In this document: positions 1 to 9,967 of the stretch, one piece after another
Layout: each line of letters opens with the position of its first letter
Position numbering within the stretch: position 1 is the stretch's first letter
NCBI GenBank assembly: GCA_030765065.1
Contig: CM060977.1
Location: 128,592,295 to 128,656,294 of the forward strand
DNA length: 64,000 bases
Direction: 5' to 3'
Source of the DNA: Deroplatys truncata
Taxonomy: Eukaryota; Arthropoda; Insecta; Mantodea; Mantidae
Notes under the pieces: model-generated
Told to the model about the DNA's origin: nothing
Database searches by the model: none
The model's input: only the letters and a program-made list of their open reading frames with translations
Translations under genes and position numbers: made by a program

Positions 1-504
1 ACTCATTGTCAACTGCATTATTGCGGGCTACTTTATAGCAGTAAAGCGAAAGAAGGGGGTTTTCGTCGAACACACAATTAGTTTCCATTGTTGCGGATGT
101 GCTTTCAATTCCCGCGCGGTGTTTACTGAAAGAGATAGGCTTACTATTCGCACGTACACAGCAAGCTGAGGAGACGTTAATTGAAAGTTAAGGTATAAAT
201 TGGAATGAAATTTAAAAGAAAAAAGTGGAGAAAAGGGGATTGTGGGTATGGTTGGGGTAAAATGAGAAAGGTGTCAAAAAGGGGTAAAGGTCCCAAAAAG
301 GGAAAAAGGTGCGAGAAAAAAATGCCTCTTTTCGCAACTAGAAATAAAATTTCACACTGTGATATCTTTCCGCACAGCTTTAACTTACACTAAGAAAAAA
401 GGTGCGCACCTAGAAAACCTAACCCTGGTTATAACATTGAATTACATTTATTAATTGTGCAGTAATAAAAGTATAATTAAGAGTTAGGCACCTAACAGAG
501 GAGA
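1..504. other. Unassigned DNA, purine-rich in part
   Basis: No gene or known repeat is recognised. Positions 205-330 are strongly purine-rich on the + strand and give a short lysine-rich open frame of 62 codons, which looks like a composition artefact rather than a gene. Confidence 0.4.
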
Positions 505-955
505 GGGACTTAGCACTTCGACCTCCAAGATCTTTTGTGCTTGAAGCCCCGGGAAGAGGATACAGATACATTCAATTTTACAGAGTAATACTTCCCGGAT
601 TGCAGCTGGTCCAACCGGCTCCCCTCACCCTTCGAGCTTTTTAGGGGGTTCGAGGCTCTGAGATCGCCCCCATTCCGGGGGATGGGGGCTTCCCTTGCGA
701 TACAATGCCGAGACTCCCGCCGACACTTACAATCCTGAATCAGACCAAACAGATGAAAGGCGAGGTTAAAGCAGAATTGATGTAAAATGGAGGGACATGA
801 GATTCCGGGATGTAATGAACCTTCCCAGCATTCACTTAGCGACCCGGGGAAACCCCGAAAAAAACATGGGTCAGGAAGGCCAGTCTCGTGAACCGAACGC
901 ATGACCTACAAAAATGCGAGCCACAGACGTAACGTCTGACCCGTTCCGCTGTGTG
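505..955 (-). repeat. GC-rich tRNA-derived SINE composite, copy 1
   Basis: On the minus strand a degenerate tRNA-like head (around 870-950) is followed by a body resembling TTTTCGTGGTTTCCC, then GTGAATGCTGGG and a region with ATCTGTTT and GGCGG. The same order is seen at 12960-13505, 29940-30145 and 50520-51075, and on the plus strand at the window end. The GC content contrasts with the AT-rich surroundings. The 130-codon open frame on the minus strand here is inside the repeat and shows no family resemblance. Confidence 0.6.
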
Positions 956-1131
956 TGTGCCTGCCTAAAGGGATTTATGGTTTATTTTACCCATGGCTGT
1001 TTCAGGGTTAAGTCCCTTCTCAGCGAATTAAGAATTTGTTGACTTATTAAATTTTGGAAGAGAATGCCGCCACATCTTTTTTGAGGGGATTTATTTGTTG
1101 ATTAAGATTCAATTTTTTAAATCTGAAATGT

Positions 1132-2383
1132 ACACTATGTGATCAAAAGTATCCGGACACCTGGATGAAAATGACGTACAAGTTCGTGGCGCCCTCCATC
1201 GGTAATGCTGAAAGTCAATATAGTGTTAGCCCACCCTTAACCTTGATTACAGTGTTCACTCTCGCAGGCATACTTTCAATCAGGTGCTGGAAGGTTTCTT
1301 GTGGAATGGCAGCCCATTCTTCACAGAGTGCGAAACTGAGGAGAGGTATCGATGTAGGTCGGTGAGGCCTGGCACGAAGTCGGCGTTCCAAAACATCCCA
1401 AAGGTATTCTATAGGATTCAACTCAGGACTCCGTGCAGGGCAGTATATTACAGGGATGTCATTGTCGTGTAACCACTCCGCCACAGCCCGTGCAATACGA
1501 ACAGTGCTCGATCGTGTTGAAAAATGCAATCGCCATCCTCGAATTGCTCTTCAACAGTGGGAAGCAAGAAGGTGCTTAAAATATCAATGTATGTCTGCAC
1601 TGTGATCGTGCCACGCAAAACAAGGGGTACAAGCCCCCTCCAGGAAAAACACGACCACACCATAACACCACCAGCTCCGAATTTCACTTTTGGCACTACA
1701 CACGCTGGCAGATGACGTTCACGGAGCATTCGCCATACCCACAACCTGCCATCGGATCGCCACATTGTGCACCGTGATTCGTCACTCCACAGAACGTTTT
1801 GCCACTGTTCAATCGTGTAATGCTTGACGCTCCTTACACCAAGGGAGGCGTCGTTTGGCATTTTCCTGCGTGATGTGTGGCTTATGAGCAGCCGCTCGGC
1901 CGTGGAATCTAAGGCTTCTCACTTCATGCCTAATTGTATAGTACTTGGAGTGGATCCTGATGCAGTTTGGAATTCCTGTGTGATGGTTTGGATAGATGTC
2001 TGCCTATTACCTACTCTTTACGACCCTCTTCAAATGTCGGCGGTCTCTGTCGGTCAACAGATGAGTTCGGCCTGTACGGTTTTGTGCTGTACATGTCCCT
2101 TCACGTTTCCACTTCACTATCACATCAGAAACAGTGGACCTAGGGATGTTTAGGAGTGTGGAAATCTCGCGTACAGACTTCTGACACAAGTGACACCCAA
2201 TCACCTGACCACGTTCGAAGTCCGTGAGTTCCACGGAGCGCCCCATTCTGCTGTTTCACGATGTCTATTGAATACTGAGGTCGCGGATAATGAGTACCAG
2301 GCAGTAGGTGGCAGCACAAAGCACCTAAGATGAAAAACGTATGCTTGTGGGGGCGTCCGGATACGTTTTATCACCTAGTGTAT
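1132..2383 (-). mobile_element. Tc1-like DNA transposon, copy 1
   Basis: The element is bounded by terminal inverted repeats, CACTATGTGATCAAAAGTAT on the left and its degenerate complement ending near 2383. It is about 1.25 kb, normal for a Tc1/mariner element with one transposase gene. The same termini bound copies at 19283-20524 and 44753-46003. The dinucleotide TA is present at both outer ends, as expected for this superfamily. Confidence 0.9.
1215..2246 (-). pseudogene. Tc1-like transposase, frameshifted
   Basis: A DDE transposase of the Tc1 family would bind the terminal repeats and cut and paste the element. The start MGRSVELTDFERGQVIG at 2246 opens a helix-turn-helix region (SVREISTLLNIPRSTVSDVI). 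The catalytic core follows: WSDESR at about 1780 (first Asp), FQHDRA at about 1535 (second Asp), and SPELNPIEYLWD at about 1400 (the Glu of the DD34E triad). The reading frame changes near 2007-1861 and again right after the second Asp, so the gene is broken. The C-terminal block EEWAAIPQETFQHLIES is well preserved. Confidence is high in the family and in the break. Confidence 0.9.
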
Positions 2384-2735
2384 ATGCTGTTATTTGCGAT
2401 TTTGAAGTTTTGGCGAGTGCTATTTTTCGTTCTTCTAGTCGGTGTAATTTTTTGTTCGCATTTCTGTTTAATGGTTAGTATGAAAAGAGTGCCTTGGGGT
2501 TGGAGGGATGACTATTGTCAGGGGAGCAGATGCGATTACAGTTATAAATTGCCCCAAACTGGGGACGAGAACGGGCCAGTTTTACCCATTTTGCTCTAAT
2601 ACGTGTGTAAAATCAGATTGCTACACTCATTATCCTTTTGTTATGTCCTCTTTATTCGCTATGAAGTTTTTATAATTTGACAACTCAAAAGAGTTAATGC
2701 TACAGTTACGACTCAACATTTAAAATAAAATATCT
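2384..2735. other. Unassigned AT-rich DNA
   Basis: This stretch lies between Tc1-like copy 1 and the first B repeat. A hydrophobic 89-codon open frame crosses it but resembles no family and overlaps the transposon end, so it is not called. Confidence 0.4.
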
Positions 2736-2949
2736 GATGTGTTACATTCACATGACCTTCCCTACTCTCTATCGCTTATTTTAAAGGGTACATACAAACC
2801 AATTTTACTAAAGCCTTTTATTTTAAGTTCCATTTGTACCTCGCCATTAACCTTATCGGTGGCCTTTACCTTTTTTAACATATCATTTGTTATAGGCAAT
2901 GGTGTTAACTCTCACTCGCTTGTCGTTGGATTTCTGGTGAACTTTGGAT

Positions 2950-3110
2950 TTTATTCATTACATCATATATCACATTCTGGGGAGGATGGGGAATAATCTT
3001 GAAAGATAAATTCCCACCGCAGCCAGGAATCGAACTCCGGACCCATCGTACAGCAGGCTCTGACTGAGATACGAGGTCAGATACTGAAGCTTGTTTTTCC
3101 GTCGACTTCA
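2950..3110 (-). repeat. tRNA-derived SINE fragment
   Basis: On the minus strand an A-box-like TATCTCAGTCAGAG (near 3075) and a B-box-like GGAGTTCGATTCC (near 3030) have tRNA spacing. It lies inside B repeat copy 1 and probably accounts for the interruption there. No clear target duplication was found. Confidence 0.5.
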
Positions 3111-3713
3111 TTTAATCCACATAAACGTTTGCAGAAATAGTTGCAATACACATTTCATTATCACACAAAGAAAACGATAGCCAAATGTTTAAGAACTGGA
3201 CGCTATATGCTGGCCTTTAAATTCCATACTGTTTCCATGCAATCGTGAGAAACAACTGAATGTTGAAAGGACTTTAATGACCAAGTAAAGAACAGTATAA
3301 GAAGCATTAATGACATCCAGGAAATAGCTTGACGCCACAAAAAATTAAATGAAACAAATGTTTCAAGGAGATTCATATTTCTTGTGCAGTACGTTTTCGC
3401 CTATCTCGCTCACAGGTTGTATAGGATTATATAGAACTCCTTCCGAATAAAGAGGACTTCAAGGGCTATTCCAAGAAAATTCAAGTCAAACACTTTATTT
3501 GTTATGGGAATACTAGTAGATACTTATAATATATCGTATTTTATTCAAAATAGTTATCTTTTAGAAAATAAACAGTTTCGAAAAATTCTACACGTAGAGG
3601 GTAGTTTGGGATGCAGGATTTTCTTGAAACTCTTCGTGTTTCATCTTTGGAAAGTACTGAACCCAAATACCAAGCTTGGTATTTATCCGTCTTTTCGTTT
3701 GTGAGCGACAGTG

Positions 3714-3714
<1 letters not shown>

Positions 3715-3755
<41 letters not shown>
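3715..3755. repeat. (AC)n microsatellite in B repeat
   Basis: About 20 AC units sit just after the GTGTTCAC motif that precedes CA tracts in all A and B repeats. Confidence 0.95.
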
Positions 3756-3760
<5 letters not shown>

Positions 3761-3787
3761 ACAGACGGACGGGACTTTTTATAAAAA

Positions 3788-4502
3788 TGTGATGTGTTAC
3801 AACCCCATGACTTTCTCTACTCTTGTACAAAATATTTTTACAACGCTTACTCTACATATGCTTCATGTTAATCGAGATATGGAGATATTAATCTTATTGC
3901 TATTTTTCTTGTAGATACTAGGGGAATTGGTAGGCTTTAAGCGATAGTCAAATATTTTAAGAGCTGGTTGCTATGTGGAGCATTCCACTTTCTTTGCATT
4001 ACCAGGACACAAAAAATGAATAACGAATTCCCATTTCAGAAAAAGTATAAGTTTTGGAAAATTTAAGGGAATAACAAGCAATATCTCGAAAATGGTTCAT
4101 TCAACATTACAAATGTATATGACATAAATTGTGTATTTTAACGCGATCCACATTTTTTGTGCAGTGCAATTTTGTCTATCTCTTATGGTTTACCAGTTAT
4201 GCAAACGTCGTTCACAATGATGAACACTTTTGGAGACATTCCCAGAAAATTCAAGATATGCATTTTATTTGTCATGAAAATGTCTTAAACATATGATATT
4301 TTAATCAAAATCGTTAGCGCCGTTATTGAGAAAATTAACATTTTCGAAAAATGTTCCATGTAAAGGGTAATCTGGGGTGGGGGAATTTTCTTGAAAACCT
4401 TTGTGTCGCATCGCTGGAATATACTTAACCTAAATACCAAGTTTGGTGTTTATCCGACTGTTCGTTTCTGAGTTATGCTGTTTACAGACAGTCAGACATA
4501 CA

Positions 4503-4561
<59 letters not shown>

Positions 4562-4696
4562 ACGCACACACGGACATGTTTACAAAAACACATTTTTTGG
4601 ATTATGAGAGCCTCAAAACATGTATTTCAGGTGAATATCGGTTTCGAGTTTTTGGTGGAACGCAATACCTAGTATGTACTTGGTAGAAAAAGTAAC
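3788..4696 (+). repeat. A repeat, copy 1
   Basis: Full-length copy. It shows, in order, TGATGTGTTAC, ACTTTCTCTACTCTTGTAC, AGCGATAGTCAAATATTTTA, GAGCTGGTTGCTATGTGGAG, ATGACATAAATTGTGTATTT, CCAAGTTTGGTGTTTATCCG, TGAGTTATGCTGTTTACAGA, a long CA tract and GGTAGAAAAAGT at the end. The left flank TAAAAAT and right AACAAT are compatible with a degraded target duplication. Confidence 0.85.
4505..4558. repeat. (CA)n microsatellite in A repeat copy 1
   Basis: About 27 uninterrupted CA units at the fixed microsatellite position of the A repeat. Confidence 0.97.
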
Positions 4697-5000
4697 AATG
4701 AAATTAACAAACAGTGATAATAGAATTTTATAATAGTACCATGCTCATTCTGCAATGAGTATACATATATGATAATCTTTCCATATGTGTCAGAGTCCGA
4801 AGCTTGAGAAATGAGTTACAGTCCAAAATAAACTTCATCTCTACCAGGAACAATACAAGCTACCTAGTCCATGCATATCGTATTCAGTTTTATAAATTGT
4901 CTAATTTATTTTTCTTCAAAATCCTGTTTGTAAGGAAAGGATTTTATTTATTTATGAATTCAAATGTAAAATATTCCTTTAATCGAACCAGATGTATCAC
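4697..5000. other. Unassigned AT-rich DNA
   Basis: Only AT-rich sequence without recognisable coding or repeat structure. Confidence 0.4.
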
Positions 5001-5165
5001 ACCGACGGAATGGCTCAAGCGGTAACTTCTGTAGCTCGCATTCGGGAGGTCCGGGGTTCAAATCCCGTGGGCCGACCAATCTGACTGAGTTTTTTTCGTG
5101 GTTTCCCTCAGCCGCTAAGGTAAATACTGGATTGGATATTTAATACCACACGCAAAGTTCTAGCT
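5001..5165 (+). repeat. tRNA-derived SINE
   Basis: A-box-like TGGCTCAAGCGG (about 5010) and B box GGGGTTCAAATCCC (about 5053) are spaced as in a tRNA. The tail is TTTTTCGTGGTTTCCCTCAG and AAATACTGGATTGG, the body found in other SINEs of this window. The acceptor ends do not pair and a tail is present, so this is a SINE rather than a tRNA gene. Box A and box B would form an internal Pol III promoter. Confidence 0.75.
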
Positions 5166-5257
5166 TATGTCTAAAACAATAGTAAAAATGAAAAATAGGC
5201 GGTAATAGCGAATGTTGTGCCATTTATCGACAGGCAATGAAAACAGGTACACTAGAC

Positions 5258-5670
5258 GGCACCCTAATACCATGTGCACGGCACGAAGCAGAAGATCCGT
5301 TTACTGCACTAAGGTCTCTGTGGAAACGTGACGAAACAAAATGGCATGGGTACAGGGATGAGAACAAGAATGCTAACTGTCCGCCTTTCTATATGAAAGC
5401 GTCACCCTAATGCCATCTGCACAGCACGAAGCAGAATATCCTAAGGTCTCTGTGGACACGTGACTAAGCAAGACGGCATGGTTACAAGGATGAGACCTAA
5501 AAGGCTAACTGTCCGCCTTTCTGTATGGAAGCAGCAGTTAGACTGGACGGTAAACTAATGCCAATTGCTCAGCACGAAGCAGAAGATCCAGTAGCTATGC
5601 ACTAGGGCCTCTATGGACACGACGAAGCGGATGATTACAGGGATGAGACTTAGAAGCCTAACTGTCCGCC
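5258..5670 (+). repeat. Three-unit tandem array, about 146 bp period
   Basis: Units start at 5258, 5401 and 5549. Each carries CAGCACGAAGCAGAA (CGGCACG in unit 1) near its start and ACTGTCCGCC near its end, with GGTCTCTGTGG (GGCCTCTATGG in unit 3) in between. Units are about 143, 148 and 122 bp and visibly diverged. This is a short satellite-like array of unknown origin. Confidence 0.85.
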
Positions 5671-6535
5671 AAACCTCGATCTAAGAATCATTCACTAACA
5701 AATCTGTCGCGATTTGGCCCTGTAGTTAAAGCGACGTAAAATAAATTAGAGTAATGAAAACATATGCATCCCCCTAACTATTTAATGGTTGTATGAATTT
5801 TCCTTATTCAACTTAAATGTTTTGTTATAGATCATAGATTATACACTTCATACCTTTATCAAAAGGGGCCTTGAAAACCATGGTCTATTAACCTAGAGTT
5901 TAGTCAGTGGTTTGAAATTAGTAAATTGCATTGTAGGTCGGTAGCACTGCAGTTTAGTGCGATGTCGGCCATTTTGAATTCTTGGTAACTGCCATTAAGC
6001 CGTTTCCTCTACAATATTGCATAAAATGTTGACGTTTTGAGTAGCTAAATAAAAGTACAATCATAGGGAAAATAAATATTAATAACAGAGGGAATAATAT
6101 TGAAAACGACGGGGAAGCGAATGCTACTAAATGTGAAGAAGGGTTAAACAGTGCCATCAGCGCAAGGAAACGGGTGGTTTTTCCTCTATTGTTAAGTATC
6201 CCGTTAGGTTGCCTGGACCGTAGATGTACAGAAAAGGGTCAATGTTCGAAAAGCAAGATAGCTTTAGGCATTCAATGTAAGAAGCTATAAATCAGGTGAT
6301 AGTGGAATGGGGAGATAGAAAATTTGAAATAGAGAAACAGGACAGTTTAGAAGAAAACGCTTGGTCGTGGTAGTTCAATGGAGATGGTTCTTAGAAAATG
6401 TGTCGGCGGATAGGTGCGATGATATGAAGGGTAGCAATAAGGAAATACGCGTGTGTGTGTCGACGCAATAGCAGGAATCAGATTTTAAAACGGTGACGGG
6501 AAATAAACGAGCAGAAAATACAAAAGTCGTATTCA
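5671..6535. other. Unassigned DNA
   Basis: No coding family or dispersed repeat is recognised here. Short open frames below 70 codons look random. Confidence 0.4.
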
Positions 6536-6539
6536 CCAT

Positions 6540-6655
6540 TAACCCGAGATCCAAGATCCATGCAAAATCCCTGATCTAGTACCGAACCCGGGACCCTTCC
6601 TGAATATCCCGTGTCGCCAAATAGCCACGTACCCCCGCAAAGAGGAGAAATACTG
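6540..6655 (-). repeat. Degenerate tRNA-like SINE relic
   Basis: On the minus strand TGGCTATTTGGCGACACGGG (A-box region) and CCCGGGTTCGGTACTAG (B-box region) have tRNA-like spacing. Confidence 0.45.
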
Positions 6656-7925
6656 CCGCAATTGGCCGCCCAGCGTGGGTCTAGAATAAAACCAAAGAAA
6701 TACTACCGCAAATGCCACCTAGTAAACATATATACAATTGTTGCAAGAATAGCTGCTTGAGCTTTCTTACTTGAGTTAGCAAAGGAAATAGAACAAAAAG
6801 AAGAAAAAAACGCAGCAATGCTAGTGAAATTTTGTTTTGCTTGCTGTAAAAGCAAAAAGCTGGATGATACATAACGCAAGACTTTAACTATTTGATGTAG
6901 ACTTTGTGCCGGATCTGTGCTTCCTTGCAAAGGCGGAGATAGAGAATTAATCATGAGTCGGGATGCAGAAGATGGTACTTGCGATACCACGGAAACAAAC
7001 AAAGATTAAACTTCCCTGCTTTCTGTTACAAGACGCGGAGTTGCCTCAGGCCACGCTACGCAACTGTTTTCTTCCAACGATTAACTTCCATCTAATATTT
7101 AAACGTCTGTGGCAGAAAGTGGCCTCGAGAGAAGGCATTCGTTGGCTTGTGTGTACCCAGGTAGCAGAGTCACATCAAAGGAAACTGTGTTGTTAGTCTT
7201 TGCGAATTGTTCCCGCCAATAATTCCATCAACTGGTACTCGTTTCGCTTTTAATTAACGAATAGTAATGAACTACAACACAAACATTAAATTAAATTAAC
7301 TTCTGTAGGATCTGACAATCATGATTTCCAAACTAGGTAAATAGTAGAAAATTGTTCCTCTCGCGTGGAAATAAAAAAGATTATACATAAAACTGTACAG
7401 TTTCATGTTCTACAAGTTTAGTTAAAGTTAAAAACGAATGTTGTTGAAGCGTTATTTCATTTATTTCTAAACTCATACGTTTGTTAGAATAATGTTCATC
7501 TAAAGTAAATCTTTTATTTGCCAGGAATACCAAAATGCCTAAATGAGATTAGAATGGGATACGCTAAGAGAAAATGTCCAATTTGTGAAGAAGTAGATTA
7601 GGCAAACTAACTAAATTCTAAAGAAATAACTTCCTTTGTAAAAGTCGATAAGCCTACCAAACGATAGGAGGTAAAAGAATTTTAAATTTAAGATCAGAAG
7701 AAAATTAAAAGAACTTGGAAGTTACATCGATAATGTAAGCCAAAAATGTTCGAGGGTCACCGAAAGTTTTGAGAATGGGCAACAATGAGTGGTGGTAAAC
7801 CAAAGCAGCTTTGGTAGAAGTTCAGATAGCAACATGTGCATGTCTCGGCGCGTTCCAACAATGTCATCGTCAGCACCGCGTGTGTATGTATAGCAGACGT
7901 TGCTACGCCATACACCAGGATGAAT
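6656..7925. other. Unassigned DNA with overlapping unrecognised frames
   Basis: A 99-codon minus-strand frame (6703-7002) and a 77-codon plus-strand frame (6963-7196) are open. Neither resembles a family I know, and no splice context or promoter can be argued, so no gene is called. Confidence 0.35.
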
Positions 7926-7929
7926 CTCA

Positions 7930-8935
7930 AGCGAGAGAATTTCCTGCTATGATTTTTTATGACTTTAAAGTCGGTTTAGGTGAGAGAGAGAATGGCTTGA
8001 AAGACTGCATCGTGCATTGGAGATCTTTGACCTTAGCAATCCACCATTTATCAATGGTAGAGGTTTAAAAGAGGAAGAGATTCCCACGAAGAGGAAGGAG
8101 CAGGACGGCCGGCTGCAGCAACAATGGATGAACATGTGGTGAGAGCGCAGCGAATGTTGCAGGAAGATCATTTTTGCATATATGGTGGGATTCATGAAGG
8201 CCTAAATATTGGATCGGCATCAGTGAAAACAGTCCTGAAAGAAAAACATGACGTCTGGAAGCTCTGTAGTCGCTGAATCCCCCACCACCTCACAAATGAA
8301 CAGAAACAAACACGCGTTCAATAGTGTCAGGAAGTTATTGAAAATTCAATGGAGGAAGATCTAACACTTTAGCAGCTGGATTGGCGAGTATGATCCAGAA
8401 ACTAAACGACAGTCATCGGTCTGGTTCTTCCCAGGTGAAGATCTCCCAACAAAATTGAAGCGAACGAGAACTGTTGGCAAGATGCTGATCTGTTCCTTCT
8501 TCTCAGCAAGTGGCCACATTGTGACGATTCCACTTGAGGGACAAAAGAGTGTAACTGCCAGATGGTAAACCACAAAATGTCTGCCACAAGTGTTCAGTGA
8601 ACTGAGGGAAAAATGTCCTAAGACTGGTCTGCATGGAATTCTGTTGCACCATTATAACGGCCCTGCCCTCACTAGAAACTACCCAATTTAAGCAGGATCC
8701 AGATATTTGTCCCATCCTCCCTACAGCCCAGAGCTGGCCCAAGCAACTTTTTTCTATTTCCCAAAATGAAAGAAAAATTCGAGGTCAACTATATGAGCCA
8801 GCTGAGGCCGCAGTAGCTGCTTACGAAGAATGTATTTGCACGCTCTCCAAAGAAGAATGGTATTAAATGGCTTGAAAGGATGAGACAGTATATAGAATGC
8901 AATGGAGAATATTCTGAAGAGATGCAATGATCAGA
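7930..8935 (+). pseudogene. Mariner-family transposase relic
   Basis: Fragments in shifting frames follow the mariner transposase order: FPAMIFYDFKVGLG (7940), the helix-turn-helix piece RAQRMLQEDHF (8145) and LNIGSASVKTVLKEKHDVW (8205), IPHHLTNEQKQTRVQ (8275), then DPETKRQSSVWFFPGE (8390) and GHIVTIPLEGQKSVTARWY (8515). The second catalytic block reads HHYNGPALT where the family has HHDNAPAHT, and the third reads YSPELAQATFF where CDFF is usual, so two catalytic Asp residues are gone. The C-terminal CIECNGEYSEEM-like block is near 8900. It carries several stops and frameshifts, so it is long dead. Terminal repeats were not identified. Confidence 0.85.
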
Positions 8936-9006
8936 TCTACATTTCAAATGCTTTCTTGCATCCATTCTCAAACCTTTTTGAGTGATCCTATGTGCACAAT
9001 AGAATT

Positions 9007-9780
9007 TGAGGCAGTATTTTTAACACTTAAATGATTTCAGTCAAATTATATAACATATAAATTCAATAACAGCCCACCTTAAAGGAATATGTGTATGTAA
9101 CAATACATAAAATGTGTATATTACAGTCATTGTAAATGTTTATATTATTGTATACATGTATAATAATGTTATGCGAATGTATTACGTAATTTAATAATGT
9201 AGGAGCTGTGAGAATAATAGCTTAAAAGTTTCTAACAGTGAGGTAACAATGAGGTAACCTTGAGGCAATAATGTAATTTTAGTGACAGTTTATTAAATAG
9301 CCAATCAACAACCAGAAAAAAAGCTTAAGTTAAATAAAAGTATTCTTTTGGAGTAGGATTAGCCAATCAGAAATTGAAATATAGCAAAACTTACAAATTT
9401 AGAGTTCAGTTACTTGTAGACAGTGCTCATAGCTGGACGCGTTGGTTGTAGACAGTGTTCCTAACCGGACGCGAGATGCGTCCTCGAGAAATTTAATACG
9501 TATTCAGTGTGAGACGAAAAATAGCCGCAATATTCAGCCGCCCCACCTCTTACAAAGAAATCCATGTCTCTAACAATAATACTGACGCAGCCGAGGCAAA
9601 CATAAATATATAATATTTAAAGAAACAGACAAATTACAAAGTTAATATTTTTTGGACGAAGGCTACCGGGTACCATACATGCGGTTGCAACTACTTCAAG
9701 TTCGGCTCCCCAACAGTTGAACTACAATACAACTCCTACTTCAAATTGGCTTTCCATACGTGAAGCAACAACCTACTTCA
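9007..9780 (+). mobile_element. LTR-like element 1, copy 1 (possible solo or 5' LTR)
   Basis: Begins TGAGGCAGTATTTTTAAC and ends ACAACCTACTTCA, giving TG...CA termini. AATT stands on both sides (9003-9006 and 9781-9784), compatible with a 4-bp target duplication. It matches 10663-11576 in inverted orientation and 26462-27345 in the same orientation. Relative to both it lacks about 140 bp (after GAGACGAAAAATAG). The sequence just downstream, TTGGCTCCCAAAACGTG, resembles a tRNA-Lys primer binding site, so this may be a 5' LTR with remnant internal DNA rather than a solo LTR. Confidence 0.7.
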
Positions 9781-9967
9781 AATTGGCTCCCAAAACGTGA
9801 GGCAAACAACGAAATAACAACTCCAAATTTGAACTTTAATAATATAGGATTCAACATGTTCCCATTTTTGTACTCTTAATACTGCATTACTTTACAGAAA
9901 AAATAATAACTCCTACTCTCTGTGGAGTACAGATAACAATTTTAGCTCATCTTTCCTTTGCTCTAAA
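9781..9967. other. Possible LTR-internal remnant with primer-binding-site-like motif
   Basis: Starts with TTGGCTCCCAAAACGTGAGG, similar to the tRNA-Lys type primer binding site (TGGCGCCCAACGTGGGGC) used by many LTR elements. The remainder is AT-rich and non-coding up to the start of the B repeat. Confidence 0.35.

Larger units (their letters stand above)
2736..3787 (+). repeat. B repeat, copy 1, with internal insertion
   Basis: It starts with the shared motif TGTTACATTCACATGACCTT and continues with TTGCAGAAATAG, AACTGGACGCTATATGCTGG and CCAAATACCAAGCTTGGTAT, the same series seen in copies near 10.0, 28.5, 36.5 and 43.0 kb. It is interrupted between about 2838 and 3108 by DNA containing a minus-strand tRNA-like sequence. 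It joins directly to an A repeat at 3788. Confidence 0.75.

Noticed and set aside
205-393. Lysine-rich 62-codon basic protein
   Set aside because: It results from purine-rich composition and has no supporting context.
510-902. 130-codon minus-strand open frame
   Set aside because: It coincides with a tRNA-derived SINE composite and reads through its tRNA-like head.
4475-4672. Histidine/threonine-rich small protein
   Set aside because: The frame is the translation of a CA microsatellite in the A repeat; the same holds for the frames at 3588-3914, 37090-37302 and 57399-57666.
5003-5085. A functional tRNA gene
   Set aside because: The acceptor stem does not pair and the sequence continues into a SINE body.
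6703-7002. 99-codon minus-strand gene
   Set aside because: It overlaps another open frame, resembles no family I know, and no splice or promoter evidence can be read.
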